Source: Primulina eburnea (lineage: Eukaryota; Streptophyta; Magnoliopsida; Lamiales; Gesneriaceae). Taken from it: DNA of 64,000 nt. The position numbers and the translations under genes are program-made. Shown one piece after another: positions 46,529 to 60,807 of this stretch. Under the pieces are notes generated by a model. It was not told the origin of the DNA and did not search any database. It was given only the letters and a program-made list of their open reading frames with translations. Numbering within the stretch: the stretch's first letter is position 1; every line of letters begins with the position of its first letter. Location: the NCBI RefSeq assembly GCF_022965805.1, contig NW_027331510.1, forward strand, positions 1,441,001-1,505,000, given 5' to 3'.

Positions 46529-47850
46529 TTGGGTCTTGAAGGGTTGGAGTGGATGCCAATAGATACGATCGAGGCCGAACAGTTGGAACAGCCCTTCTCG
46601 GAGGAGGAGATCAGAGGAGCGGTGCTTGAATGTGATGGTTCCAAAGCTCCGGGACCGGATGTATTTACTTTGGCTTTCTATCAAAAGAATTGGGATACGA
46701 TTAAAGCTGATCTTATGAAAGTGTTTGCTGAATTCTTTGAGGAAAGAATTGTTAATGGAATTACGAATGAAACTTACATTTGCCTGGTCCCAAAGAAACA
46801 AGATGCGACGAAGGTTAAAGACTTTAGACCAATCAGACTAATTACGAGCTTGTAAAAAATTTTGGCAAAAGTGTTGACGAACAGATTGAAGAAGGTAATG
46901 AGCAAAACAATAGCGGAAAATCAGTGCGCTTTCATTAAAGGAAGACAAATAACATATTGTTGTCTCATAGCCAACGAAGTTGTAGAGGAGTATAGAAGGA
47001 AAAAGAAAAAAGGATGGATACTGAAAATTGATTTGGAAAAGGCATATGACAATGTGGATTGGAGATTTTTAGATTTTGTGCTTCAAAAGAAGGGGTTTGG
47101 GGATAGGTGGAGGAAATGGATTAGGGGATGCGTCTCTAACGTCTCGTTTTCGATATTCATCAATGGAAGACCAAGAGGGAAGTTAAAAGAGGAAAAAGGC
47201 CTCAGAAAAGAAGACCCCTTATCCTCTTAACTGTTTAATTTAGTGATTGATGGCTTGGGGAGATTGGTAGATAAGGCTAAGACAGTAAACGTTGTGAGAG
47301 GACTTGTGGTCGGGAGAGATTAAATAGAAATTTCACATATTCAATTTGCGGATGACACTATGTTCCTCGTCCAATCTGAGAGACATGATGGCTGTGGTCG
47401 AACTGCTTAAATTGTTCTGTCATAAATCGGGAGTGAAAATCAATTTTGAGAAAAGTGTTGTGTTGGGATTGAACTACTCAGATGACGAGGTTGTTGGCGG
47501 TAACAGTTGGGTGCAAGAAAGAGCAGTGGCCGATTAAATACCTTGGGGCACCACTAGGAGGGAACCCAACGAAAATGGAATTTTGGGCACCGGTGGTTTC
47601 AAAAATGTCACATAAACTCGCAAGCTGGAAAAATGCAATTCTTTCAAGAGGCAGTCGATTAACATTGATTAAATCTGTGTTAAGCGCCCTGCCAACTTAC
47701 TTTATGTCTCTCTTTAAGATACCGAACCGAGTGGCGAAGCAAATGGAAAAATTTAGGAGCAATTTTCTGTGGGACGGAGCCGATGGGGAGACGCATTGCC
47801 ATGTTGTTAATTGGGAACAAGTGAGCAAACGAAAGATAGGGGAGGTTTAG
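46529..47850 (+). pseudogene. LINE reverse transcriptase domain, broken
   Basis: Same domain as at 1-1047 but extending further at both ends. Motifs: VLECDGSKAPGPDVF, FRPIRLITSL then TAA (46853-46855), AFIKGRQI, KIDLEKAYDNVDW, GLRKEDPLSS then a TAA where the left copy reads FLFN, QFADDT, KYLGAPLGGNP, and RGSRLTLIKSVLSALPTYFM with FKIPNRVAKQMEKF. The enzyme would copy LINE RNA at the nicked target. There are at least three stops and two frameshifts. The stop after ITSL is shared with the left copy. Confidence 0.92.
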
Positions 47851-48333
47851 GATTGTCGTATTCGTCTGAGGAATTTGGCTCTGTTAGGGAAATGGTGGTG
47901 GAGAAGCGCGGTAGAAAAAGATTTCTCTGTTGAAAAAAGTTTTGGGAAGCATTTATGGAATTCAAATTAATGGGTGGGATGTAAGGCTGTCATGGAACAT
48001 GGATTTCCCAATGGGAAGGGCCTTTGGAATTTTTGGCGCATCATTGTTCATTGTATTTTTTGGTCCACATGGTGGGAGAGCAACAATAGAATTTTCAACG
48101 ACAAAGAAGACTCGTGGGAGGAATATGGGAGAAGATCATATTCAGAGTACCGAGTTGGACGATTAACATACCACAGTTTCAACATCTGCTCATATCTGAC
48201 CTAGTTAGGGATTGGAGCTTTATTTGCTACTGAAGAGTTTGTAGTTTATTAATTACTGTGGTGGATTGTGGATCACTCATCCACTAGCTTTGTAATCCTA
48301 ATTATTACTATAATATAATGATAGTTTCCGATC
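47851..48333 (+). pseudogene. LINE 3' remainder (zf-RVT region mostly deleted)
   Basis: After the RT, LRNLALLGKWWWRSAVEKDF is still readable. The sequence then passes within about 100 bp to GLWNFWRIIVHCIFWSTWWE and SNNRIFNDKEDSWEE, which in plant L1 elements lies well downstream of the zf-RVT zinc-binding region. Several hundred bases are therefore missing. A 3' UTR with TAATATAATGATAGTTTCCG precedes the A-rich tail. Confidence 0.7.
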
Positions 48334-48353
48334 AAAAAAAATAAAATAAAAAA

Positions 48354-51300
48354 TTTGCGAGTTTACTGTAATATCCAATTGATAGCATCATCCTCTATGA
48401 TTCTAATTTACGTGGGAGTTCTTAGTTTATTGGTATTATGAACTTGCATCACTGACCTCGAGCTTTTAAATTTTGAAGTTAAGCCGGAAATCAACCTTTT
48501 TGAGAAGCTTGGCACAGGCCTTGACGAGAAGGTTACCTGCTAAGTTTGATGGTTTGATCACGAAGAGATTGAGCGAGACAGAAGTTTTTCTAATTTTGGA
48601 GATATATGAAGATAAGTTATCTATCTCTTCCTTATTTTTATCGTCTCTAGAATTGGTGGAGAAGGAAAGTTAGATGGTAAACATCCTAAGATCAAGTTAC
48701 CTAAAATTTGACGCGAGATCTTGGTTTTTGCAAAATAGTTCTTCTAACAGTTTCCATCCCCGAGGGATTTTTTTGCTGTAAGAGGAACTATTTTGTTTTG
48801 CAAGATTCTCTGCTAGTTAGTAATTTTAATAAGTAATTGTTGTAAGATTAACATTCACATATTTAAATTTTTTTTAGAACTCTTCTCATGATTAATTTTT
48901 ACCTACAGTATTTGATTTGATTTCTTCCATGAGGACCAAGAAAGATTGGTTGGCACTTTCGAATGATTTACGTTGCCAACCTTCATGTTGATATTACAAA
49001 TCAGAGGGTGAATTCGTATTTTAGAAGGTATGATTAAACATTGTACATGTAATTGTTTGCCTTTGTATCATTGGTTTTTCAGACTTGTTTATGGGTTCAA
49101 TTATTCCATGGCTTTATTTTTTTGTTTCACAGTCCAGGCTTATTTGATCATTTTCATTAATCAATGTCATGGAGGGCTTTGTGGATAATGTGAATTGTGC
49201 TCGAAAACGGATGTCGATACATGGGTTAAGAAATAAAATTCTTAATCAATCGAGAGGTTCCGCCAAGAAAGATCTCCAAAGTAGGAGGGACACAATTCAA
49301 GGTATTCTAGATTTTTTCTTGAGGTACTTCATATTGGAGCTATTGTTGAACATTATCAACTTCTATGAATAAAGAAAACTTAAGATTTTTGTGTTGTATT
49401 AGAAATTTCTTTCTGTCTTTTAAAATCTATCGACATCTTGCAACTTCTTTCTTTAATTATCGTGTCATTAATGTGTACTACACCAAAAATACGAGAACAT
49501 GATTTCTCTTACTTGATGTGAGATGCATGATATGTCATTTTAATGTAATTTCCAATTGATAGCATCATCCTCTATGATTCTAATTTTACGTGGCAGTTCT
49601 TAGTTTATTGGTATTATCAACTTGCATCACTGACCTCGAGCTTTTAAATTTTGAAGTTAAGCCGGAAATCAACCTTTTTGAGAAGCTTGGCACATGCCTT
49701 GACGAGAAGGTTACCTGCTAAGTTTGATGGTTTGATCACGAAGAGATTGAGCGAGACAGAAGTTTTTCTAATTTTGGAGATATATGAAGATAAGTGATCT
49801 ATCTCTTCCTTATTTTTATCGTCTCTAGAATTGGTGGAGAAGGAAAGTTAGATGGTAAACATCCTAAGATCAAGTTACCTAAAATTTGACGCGAGATCTT
49901 GGTTTTTGCAAAATAGTTCTTCTAACAGTTTCCATCCCCGAGGGATTTTTTTGCTGTAAGAGGAACTATTTTGTTTTGCAAGATTCTCTGCTAGTTAGTA
50001 ATTTTAATAAGTAATTGTTGTAAGATTAACATTCACATATTTAAATTTTTTTTAGAACTCTTCTGATGATTAATTTTTACCTGCAGTATTTGATTTGACG
50101 TCTTCCATGAGCACCAAGAAAGATTGGTTGGCACTTTCGAATGATTTATGTTGCCAACCTTCATGTTGATATTACAAGTCAGAGGGTGAATTCGTATTTT
50201 AGAAGGTATGATTAAACATTGTACATGTAATTGTTTGCCTTTGTATCATTGGTTTTTCAGACTTGTTTATGGCTTCAATTATTCCATGGCTTTATTTTTT
50301 TGTTTCACAGTCCAGGCTTATTTGATCATTTTCATTAATCAATGTCATGGAGGGCTTTGTGGATAATGTGAATTGTGCTCGAAAACGGATGTCGATACAT
50401 GGGTTAAGAAATAAAATTCTTAATCAATCGAGAGGTTCCGCCAAGAAAGATCTCCAAAGTAGGAGGGACACAATTCAAGGTATTCTAGATTTTTTCTTGA
50501 GGTACTTCATATTGGAGCTATTGTTGAACATATTTTGTTTGCTGTAAGAGGAACTATTTTGTTTTGCAAGATTCTCTGCTAGTTAGTAATTTTAATAAGT
50601 AATTGTTGTAAGATTAACATTCACATATTTAAATTTTTTTTAGAACTCTTCTTATGATTAATTTTTACAAGCAGTATTTTCTTTGATGTCTTCCATGAGG
50701 ACCAAGAAAGATCGGTTGGCACATTCGAATGATTTACTTTGGCAACCTTTCTGTTGATATTTCAAGTCAGATGGTGAATTCGTATTTTAGAAGGTATGAT
50801 TAAACATTGTATATGTAACTCTTTGCATTTGTATCATTTTATGGGTTCAATTATTTCGTGGCTTTATATTTTTGTTTCACAGTCCAGGTTTACTTAATCA
50901 TTTTCATTAAGCAAAGTCGTGGAAGGCTTTGTGGATAATGTGAATTGTGCTAGAAACGGATGTCGATACATGGGTTTAGAAATAAAATTCTTAATCAAGT
51001 GAGATGTTCCGCCAAAAAAGATCTCAATAGTAAGGGACCCAATTCAAGGTATTCTGGATTTTTTCTTTAGATACTTTATATTGGAGCTATTGTTGAACAT
51101 TATCAACTTCTATAAATAAAGAAAACTTAAGATTTTTGTGTTGTATTAGAAATTTCTTCCTGTCTTTTGAAGTTTGCCAACATTTGCAACTTCTTTCATT
51201 AATTATCGTATCATTAATGTGGACTACACCAAAAATACGAGAACATGATTTCTCTTACTTGATGTGACATGCATGATATGTCATTTTAATGTAATTTCCA

Positions 51301-54300
51301 ATTGATAGCATCATCCTCTATAATTCTAATTTTACGTGTGAGTTCTTAGTTTATTGATATTATCAACTTGCGTCACTGACCTCGAGATTTTAAATTTTGA
51401 AGCGAAGCCGGAAATCAACCTTTTTGAGAAGCTTGGCACAGGCCTTGACGAGAAGGTTAGCTGCTAAGTTTGATGGTTTGATCACGAAGAGATTGAGCGG
51501 GACAGAAGTTTCTCTAATTTTGGAGATATGTGAAGATAAGTGATCTATCTCTTCATATTTTTATCGTCTCTAGAATTGGTGGAGAAGGAAAGTTATATAG
51601 TAAACATCCTAAAACTAAGTTACCTAAAAATTGACGTGAGATCTTGGTTTTTGCAAAATAGTTCTTCTAACAGTTTCCATCCCCGAGAGATTTTTGTGTT
51701 GTAAGAGGATATATTTTGTTTTGCAAGATTTTCTGCTAGTTAGTAATTTTAATAAGTAATTGTTGTAAGATTAACATTCACATATTTAAATTGTTTTTAG
51801 AACTCTTCTTATGATTAATTTTTACAAGCAGTATTTGCTTTGATGTTTTCCATGAGGACCAAGAATGATTGGTTGGCACTATCGAATGATTTACGATGGC
51901 AACCTTCCTGTTGATATTACCAGTCAGAGAGTGAATTCATATTTTAGAAGGTATGATTAAACATTGTACATGTAACTGTTTGCCTCTGTATTATTGGTTT
52001 TTAAGACTTGTTTATGAGTTCAATTATTCTGTTGCTTTATTATTATTTTTTTTACAGTCCAGGTTTACTTGATCATTTTCATTAAACAATGTCGTGGAGG
52101 GCTTTGTGGATAATGTGAATTGTGCTCGAAAACGGATGTCGATACATGGGTTAAGAAATAAAATTCTTAATCAAGTGAGAGGTTCCACCAAGAAAGATCT
52201 CAAAAGTAAGACGGACACAATTCAAGGTATTCTTGATTTTTTGTTGAGATAGTTTATATTGGAGCTATTGTTGAACATTATCAACTTCTATAAATAAAAA
52301 AAAACTTAAGATTTTTATGTTGTATTAGAAATTTCTTCCTGTCTTTTAAAATTTACCAACATCTAGCTACTTCTTTCTTTGATTATCGTATCATTAATGT
52401 GGACTACACTAAAAATACGAGAACATGATTTCTCTTACTTGATGTGACATGCATGGTCTGTCATTTTAATGTAATTTCCAATTGATAGCATCATCCTCTA
52501 TGATTCTAATTTTACGTGGCAGTTCTTAGTTTATTGGTATTATCAACTTGCATCACTGACCTCGAGCTTTTAAATTTTGAAGTTAAGCCGGAAATCAACC
52601 TTTTTGAGAAGCTTGGCACAGGCCTTGACGAGAAGATTACCTGCTAAGTTTGATGGTTTGATCACGAAGAGATTGAGCGAGACGGAAGTTTCTCTAATTT
52701 TGGAGATATATGAAGATGAGTGATCTATCTCTTCCTTATTTTTATCGTCTCTAGAATTGGTGGAGAAGGAAAGTTAGATAGTAAACATCCTAAGACAAGT
52801 TACCTAAAATTTGACGCGGGATCTTGGTTTTGCAAAATAGTTCTTCTAACAGTTTCCATCCCGAGAGATTTTTTTGCTGTAAGAGGAAATATTTTTTTTT
52901 CAAAGATTCTCTGCTAGTTAGTAATTTTAATAAGTAATTGTTGTAAGATTAACATTCACATAATTTTAAATTTTTTTAGAACTCTTCTTATGATTAATTT
53001 TTACAAGCAGTATTTGCTTTGATGTTTTCCATGATAACCAAGAATGATTGGTTGGCACTATCGAATGATTTACGTTGGCAACCTTCCTGTTGATATTACA
53101 AGTCAGAGGGTGAATTCGTATTTTAGAAGGTATGATTAAACATTGTACATGTAACTGATTGCCTTTGTATCATTGGTTTTTCAGACTTGTTTATGGGTTC
53201 AATTATTCCTTGGCTTTATATTTTTGTTTCACAGTCCAGGTTTACTTGATCATTTTCATTAAGCAAAGTCGTGGAGGGCTTTGTGGATAATGTGAATTAT
53301 GCTCGAAAACGGATGTCGATACATGGGTTAAGAAATAAAATTTTTGATCAAGTGAGTTTTCTGACAAGAAGGTTACCTGCTAAGTTTGATGGTTTGATCA
53401 CGAAGAGATGGAGCGAGACAGAAGTTTTTCTAATCTTGGAGATATATGAAGATAAAGGATCTATTTCTTCCTTTTTTTATCGTCTCTAGAATTGGTGAAG
53501 AAGGAAAGTTAGATAGTAAACATCCTAAGACCAAGTTACCTAAAATTTGAGGTGAGATCTTGGTTTTTGCAAAATAGTTCTTCTAACAGTTTCCATCCCC
53601 GAGAGATTTTTGTGCTGTAAGAGGAACTATTTTGTTTTGCAAGATTCTCTGCTAGTTAGTAATTTTAATAAGTAATTGTTGTAAGATTAACATTCACATA
53701 TTTAAATTATTTTTAGAACTCTTCTTATGATTAATTTTTACAAGCTGTATTTGCTTTGATTCTTTCCATGAGGACCAAGAATGATTGGTTGGCACTATCG
53801 AATTATTTACGTTGGCAACCTTCCTGTGGATATTACAAGTCAGAGGGTAAATTCGTATTTTAAGAGGTATGATTAAACATTGTACATGTAACTGTTTGCC
53901 TTTGTATCATTGGTTTTTCAGACTTGTTTATGGGTTCAATTATTCCATGGCTTCATTTTATTGTTTCACAGTCCAGGCTTATTTGATCATTTTCATTAAC
54001 CAATGTCATGGAGGGCTTTGTGGATAATGTGAATTGTGCTCGAGAACGGATGTTGATACATGGGTTAAGAAATAAAATTCTTAATCAAGTGAGGGGTTCT
54101 GCCAAGAAAGGTCTCAAAAGTAAAAGGGACACAATTCAAGGTATTCTGGATTTTTTCTTGAGGTACTTCATATTGGAGCTATTGTTGAACATTACGATTT
54201 GAAAACTTGTCAACTTCTATAAATAAAGAAAACTTAAGATTTTTGTATTGTATTAGAAATTTCTTCATGTGTTTTAAAACTTATCTACATCTAGCAACTT

Positions 54301-57300
54301 CTTTCATTGATTATCATATCATTTATGTGTACTACACCAAAAATACGAGAACATGATTTCTCTTACTTGATGTGACATGCATGATCTTTCATTTTAACGT
54401 AATTTTCAATTGATAGCATCATCCTCTATGATTCTAATTTTACGTGGCAGTTCTTAGTTTATTGGTATTATCAACTTGCATCACTGACCTCGAGATTTTA
54501 AATTTTGAAGTTAAGCCGGAAATCAACCTTTTTGAGAAGCTAGGCACAAGCCTTGACGAGAAGGTTACCTTCTAAGTTTGATGGTTTGATCACGAAGAGA
54601 TTGAGCGTGACAGAAGTTTCTCTAATTTTGGAGATATATGAAGATAAGTGATCTATATCTTCCTTATTTTTATCGTCTCTAGAATTGGTGGAGATGGAAA
54701 GTTAGATAGTATACATCCTAAGACCAAGTTACCTAAAATTTGAGGGGAGATCTTGGTTTTTGCAAAATAGTTCTTCTAACAGTTTCCATCCCCGAGGGAT
54801 TTTTTTGCTGTAAGAGGAACTATTTTGTTTTGCAATTTTCTCTGCTAGTTAGCAATTTCAATAAGTAATTGTTATAAGATTAACATTCACATATTTAAAT
54901 TTTTTCTAGAACTCTTCTTATGATTAATTTTTACAAGCAGTATTTGCTTTGATGTCTTCCGTGAGGACCAAGAAAGATCGGTTGGCACATTCGAATGATT
55001 TACTTTGGCAACCTTTCTGTTGATATTTCAAGTCAGAGGGTGAATTCGTATTTTAGAAGGTATGATTAAACATTGTACATGTAGCTCTTTGCATTTGTAT
55101 CATTTTTTGTGTTCAATTATTTCGTGGCTTTATATTTTTGTTTCACAGTCCAGGTTTACTTCATCATTTTCATTAAGCAAAGTCGTGGAAGGCTTTGTGG
55201 ATAATGTGAATTGTGCTAGAAACGGATGTCGATACATGGGTTAAGAAATAAAATTCTTAATCAAGTGAGAGGTTCCGCCAAAAAAGATCTCAATACTAAA
55301 AGGGACCCAATTCTAGGTATTCTGGATTTTTTCTTTAGATACTTCATATTGGAGCTATTGTTGAACATTATCAACTTCTATAAATAAAGAAAACTTAAGA
55401 TTTTTGTGTTGTATTAGAAATTTCTTCCTGTCTTTTAAAGCTTATCAACATTTTGCAACTTCTTTCATTAATTATCGTATCATTAATGTGGACTACACCA
55501 AAAATACGAGAACATGATTTCTCTTACTTGATGTGACAGGCATGATATGTCATTTTAATGTAATTTCCAATTGATAGCATCATCCTCTATGATTCTAATT
55601 TTACGTGGCAGTTCTTAGTTTATTGGTATTATCAACTTGCATCACTGACCTCGAGCTTTTAGATTTTGAAGTTAAGCCGGAAATCAACCTTTTGATAAGC
55701 TTGGCACAGGCCTTGACGAGAAGGTTAGCTGCTAAGTTTGATGGTTTGATCACGAAGAGATTGAGCGAGATAAAAGTTTCTCTAATTTTGGAGATATATG
55801 AAGATAAGTGATCTATCTCTTCCTAATTTTTATCGTCTCTAGAATTGGTGGAGAAGGAAAGTTGGATAGTAAACATCCTAAGACCAAGTTACCTAAAATT
55901 TGACGCGAGTTCTTGGTTTTTGAAAAATAGTTCTTCTAATAGTTTCCATCCCGGAGGGATTTTTTTGCTGTAAGAGGAACTATTTTGTTTTGCAAGATTC
56001 TATGCTAGTTAGTAATTTTAATAAGTAATTGTTGTAACATTAACATTAACATATTTAATTTTTTTTAGAACTCTTATGATTAATTTATTAAAGCAGTATT
56101 TTCTTTGATTTTTTCCATGAGGACCGAGAATGATTGTTTGCCACTATCAAATGATTTACGTTGGCAACCTTCCTGTTGATATTACAAGTGAGAAGGTGAA
56201 ATCGTATTTTAAAAGGTATGATTAAACATTGTACATGTAACTGTTTGCCTTTGTATCATTGGTTTTTCAGATTGTTTATGAGTACAATTATTCTGTGGCT
56301 TTATATTTTTGTTTCACAGTCCAGGTTTACTTGATCATTTTCATTAAGCAAAGTCGTGGAGGGCTTTGTGGATAATGTGAATCGTGCTCGAAAACGGATG
56401 TCGATACTTGGGTTAAGAAATAAAATTCTTAATCAAGCGAGAGGTTCTGACAAGAAAGATCTCAAAATTAAGAGGGACACAATTCAAGGTATTCTGGATT
56501 TTTTCTTGAGATACTTCATATTGGAGCTATTGTTGAACATTATCAACTTCTATAAATAAAGAAAACTTAAGATTTTTGTGTTGTATTAGAAATTTCTTCC
56601 TATCTTTTAAAACTTATCATCATCTTGCAACTTCTTTCATTAATTATCGTATCATTAATGTGGACTACAGCAAAAATACGAGAACATGATTTCTCTTACT
56701 TGATGTGACAAGCATGATATGTCATTTTAATGTAATTTCCAATTGATAGCATCATCCTATATTATACTAAAATTATGTGAAAGTTCTTAGTTTATTGGTA
56801 TTATCAACTGACCTCGAGATGTTAAATTTTGAAGCTAAGCCGAAAATCAACCTTTTTGAGAAGCTTCACACAGGCCTTGACGAGAAGGTTACTTGCTAAG
56901 TTTGATGGTTTGATCATGTAGAGATTGAGCGAGACAGAAGTTTCTCTAATTTTGGAGATATATGAAGATAAGTGATCTATCTCTTCCTTATTTTTATCGT
57001 CTCTTGAATTGGTGGAGAAGGAAAGTTGGATAGTAAACATCCTAAGACCAAGTTACCTAAAACTTGAGGTGAGATCTTGGTTTTTGCAAAATAGTTCTTC
57101 TAACAGTTTCCATCCCCGAGGGATTTTTTTGCTGTAAGAGGATCTATTTTTTTTTTCAAGACTCTCTGCTAGTTAGTAATTTGAAAAAGTAGTTGTTGTA
57201 AGATTAACATTCATATATTTTAATTATTTTTTAAACTCTTCTTATGATTAATTTTTACCTACAGTATTTGATTTGATGTCTTCCATGAGGGCCAAGAATG

Positions 57301-59782
57301 ATTGGTTGCCACTATCGAATGATTTACGTTGGCAACCTTTCTGTTGATATTACAAGTCAGAGGGTGAATTCGTATTTTAGAAGGTATGATTAAACATTGT
57401 ACATGTAACTGATTGCCTTTGTATCATTGGTTTTTCAGACTTGTTTATGGGTTCAATTATTCCTTGGCTTTATATTTTTCTTTCACAGTCCAGGTTTACT
57501 TGATCATTTTCAATAAGCAAAGTCGTGGAGGGCTTTGTGGATTATGTGAATTATGCTCGAAAACGGATGTCGATACATGGGTTAAGAATTAAAATTCTTA
57601 ATCAAGCGAGAGGTTCTGACAAGAAAGATCTCAACAGTAAGAGGGACACAATTCAAGGTATTATGGATTTTTTGTTGAGATACTTCATATTGGAGATATT
57701 GTTGAACATTATCAACTTCTATAAATTAAAAAAACCTAAGATTTTTGTGTTATATTAGAAATTTCTTCCTGTGTTTTAAAACTTAACAACATCTAGCAAC
57801 TTCTATCATTGATTATCGTATCATTAATGTGGACTACACTAAAAATACGAGAACATGATTTCTCTTACATGATGTGACATGCATGATCTGTCATTTTAAT
57901 GTAATTTCCAATTGATAGCATCATCCTCTATGATTCTAATTTTACGTGGCAGTTCTTAGTTTATTGGTATTATCAACTTGCATCACTGACCTCGAGCTTT
58001 TAAATTTTGAAGTTAAGCCGGAAATCAACCTTTTTGAGAAGCTTGGCACAGGCCTTGACGAGAAGATTACATGCTAAGTTTGATGGTTTGATCACGAAGA
58101 GATTGAGCGAGACAGAAGTTTCTCTAATTTTGGAGATATATGAAGATAAGTGATCTATCTCTTCCTTATTTTTATCGTCTCTAGAATTGGTGGAGAAGGA
58201 AAGTTGGATAGTAAACATCCTAAGACCAAGTTACCTAAAACTTGAGGTGAGATCTTGGTTTTTGCAAAATAGTTCTTCTAACAGTTTCCATCCCCGAGGG
58301 ATTTTTTTGCTGTAGGAGGATCTATTTTTTTTTTCAAGACTCTCTGCTAGTTAGTAATTTGAAAAAGTAGTTGTTGTAAGATTAACATTCATATATTTTA
58401 ATTATTTTTTAAACTCTTCTTAAGATTAATTTTTACCTACAGTATTTGATTTGATGTCTTCCATGAGGGCCAAGAATGATTGGTTGCCACTATCGAATGA
58501 TTTACGTTGGCAACCTTTCTGTTGATATTACAAGTCAGAGGGTGAATTCGTATTTTAGAAGGTATGATTAAACATTGTACATGTAACTGATTGCCTTTGT
58601 ATCATTGGTTTTTCAGATTTGTTTATGGGTTCAATTATTCCATGGCTTTATTTTTTTGTTTCACAGTCCAGGCTTATTTGATCATTTTCATTAATCAATG
58701 TCATGGAGGGCTTTGTGGATAATGTGAATTGTGCTCGAAAACGGATGTCGATACATGGGTTAAGAATTAAAATTCTTAATCAAGCGAGAGGTTCTGACAA
58801 GAAAGATCTCAACAGTAAGAGGGACACAATTCAAGGTATTATGGATTTTTTGTTGAGATACTTCATATTGGAGATATTGTTGAACATTATCAACTTCTAT
58901 AAATTAAAAAAACCTCAGATTTTTGTGTTATATTAGAAATTTTTCCTGTGTTTTAAAACTTAACAACATCTAGCAACTTCTTTCATTGATTATCGTATCA
59001 TTAATGTGGACTACACTAAAAATACGAGAACATGATTTCTCTTACATGATGTGACATGCATGATCTGTCATTTTAATGTAATTTCCAATTGATAGCATCA
59101 TCCTCTATGATTCTAATTTTACGTGGCAGTTCTTAGTTTATTGGTATTATCAACTTGCATCACTGACCTCGAGCTTTTAAATTTTGAAGTTAAGCCGGAA
59201 ATCAACCTTTTTGAGAAGCTTGGCACAGGCCTTGACGAGAAGATTACATGCTAAGTTTGATGGTTTGATCACGAGGAGATTGAGCGAGACAGAAGTTTCT
59301 CTAATTTTGGAGATATATGAAGATAAGTGATCTATCTCTTCCTTATTTTTATCGTCTCTAGAATTGGTGGAGAAGGAAAGTTGGATAGTAAACATCCTAA
59401 GACCAAGTTACCTAAAACTTGAGGTGAGATCTTGGTTTTTGCAAAATAGTTCTTCTAACAGTTTCCATCCCCGAGGGATTTTTTTGCTGTAAGAGGATCT
59501 ATTTTTTTTTTCAAGACTCTCTGCTAGTTAGTAATTTGAAAAAGTAGTTGTTGTAAGATTAACATTCATATATTTTAATTATTTTTTAAACTCTTCTTAT
59601 GATTAATTTTTACCTACAGTATTTGATTTGATGTCTTCCATGAGGACCAAGAATGATTGGTTGGAACTATCGAATGATTTACGTTGGCAACCTTCCTGTT
59701 GATATTACAAGTCAGAGGGCGAAGCCGTATTTTAGAAGGTATGTTTTAACATTGTACATGTAACTTTTTGCCTCAGTATCAT
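48354..59782 (+). repeat. Second array of the 1178-bp unit (about 10 units)
   Basis: Head-to-tail copies in the same orientation as the left array. ORF-region positions are about 49169, 50347, 50925, 52097, 53271, 54008, 55188, 56356, 57525 and 58703. Two copies have internal deletions: 50347 (jump at about 50529 from GTTGAACAT to ATTTTGTTTGCTG) and 53271 (jump at about 53352 from TCAAGTGAG to TTTTCTGACAAGAAGG). The first two units resemble the homogeneous left array. The middle units are diverged. The last two (57.0-59.6 kb) share private variants such as AATTTGAAAAAGTAGTTG and are nearly identical to each other. It ends at TATCATTG, the same array point at which retroelement blocks A-D begin. 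Confidence 0.95.
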
Positions 59783-60492
59783 TGTTATGCCCCCTTAAAT
59801 TTGGTACACCTTGGTGGATCTGAGCCCACACCTTAACGAACCCTAGCCCTGCCAAGGGTCCAAGCCCACAATTCAAGCAGTGCCGGGGGTCCAATCCCAC
59901 AGTCCCTAGCCCTAACTATTCCTAACCTATCAGAAAACCGAGACCACCAATGGGCTGGGAAATCCGAACCCACCAGTGTGTTGGGAGCTCAGAGCCCTGT
60001 CGTAACTAAATGATATGAAGATATTCTCAGATAAGGGACTTGACGGATGCGGGATTTGGGTCAATCTAATCAGGATAGGGCAAAGAGTTCCAGATGCGTA
60101 GAGATGGAGTTCTAATGTTTGAAATCCCTTGTCGCGGGATGGACTCTTATCTCAGCAGGAGTCCTATTCCCATAAGGTAACCAATCTTTTCCCTCTGTAA
60201 ATACCAGGTATTGGCCCATGATTTGATTTATTCACATTGTCTTGCTCACTTAACATTAATACATTTCAATCTTATGTTTGCTCTCCGGACTGACTTTAGA
60301 AACGGAGGGGTCACGCTGGAAAACTCTCCCGCGCCCCTTAATCCTGTTTTTGTCTGTGCAGAACCTAGAGATCCGACCCGACCCAATTTGCTGGGAAGAT
60401 TTGAAGACCCGCTCTCCAGACCGAACCCGATATAAAATTTTGGTATCATCAATTGATGTCGTCTGTGGGAAATTGAAGGAAAAGAGATAAGA

Positions 60493-60807
60493 TGGTGAAT
60501 ACTGAAGACATTGCCCATGGAAGCGAGGAAAACATAAATCATAATGGTAACCAGAGTTCCGCTGTGGCCGAGCTAACAACAAGTGTTGGCCTGGAGCGAA
60601 TCAGGAAACACAACTCGCCGAGATGAAGAAGCTGATAGACGAGGTTGAGCAATTGAAGGACAAACGGAATGGGAATCTCGTTCCCCCAACTCGAACCATA
60701 CCATTTCTGTTGAGATACTAGCCAAGAACTCACTAAAAACTTCAAATTGCTGACGGGAAGGGAGACCTCGAAGACCATCTGGCGCGGTTCGAAAACGCCG
60801 CGCTCTT
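60493..60807 (+). pseudogene. gag 5' fragment, first copy in block E
   Basis: MVNTEDIAHGSEENINHNG then the shared early stop. It has an extra deletion relative to other copies (AATTGCTGACGGGAAGG lacks the NIAEY codons). It ends at GCTCTT fused to the second LTR. Confidence 0.78.

Larger units (their letters stand above)
43660..48353 (+). mobile_element. L1-type LINE, about 4.7 kb, degenerate, with TSD and poly(A)
   Basis: Bounded by the 21-bp duplication and ending in an A-rich tail (48334-48353). Order: GC-richer 5' leader (43660-43953), ORF1 remnant with a DUF4283-like segment, endonuclease (from 45362), reverse transcriptase (46529-47850), and a short 3' remainder. All ORFs contain stops or frameshifts. 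An internal deletion near 47960-48020 appears to have removed most of the zf-RVT region. Part of this LINE (46593-47639) is duplicated at 1-1047. The element is not active. Confidence 0.92.

Noticed and set aside
57000..59395. 72-codon minus-strand ORF repeated at 56822, 58000 and 59177 (MFTIQLSFSTNSRDDKNK)
   Set aside because: Antisense reading of the array unit. It is present only where the plus-strand unit lacks certain variants and does not resemble a known protein.
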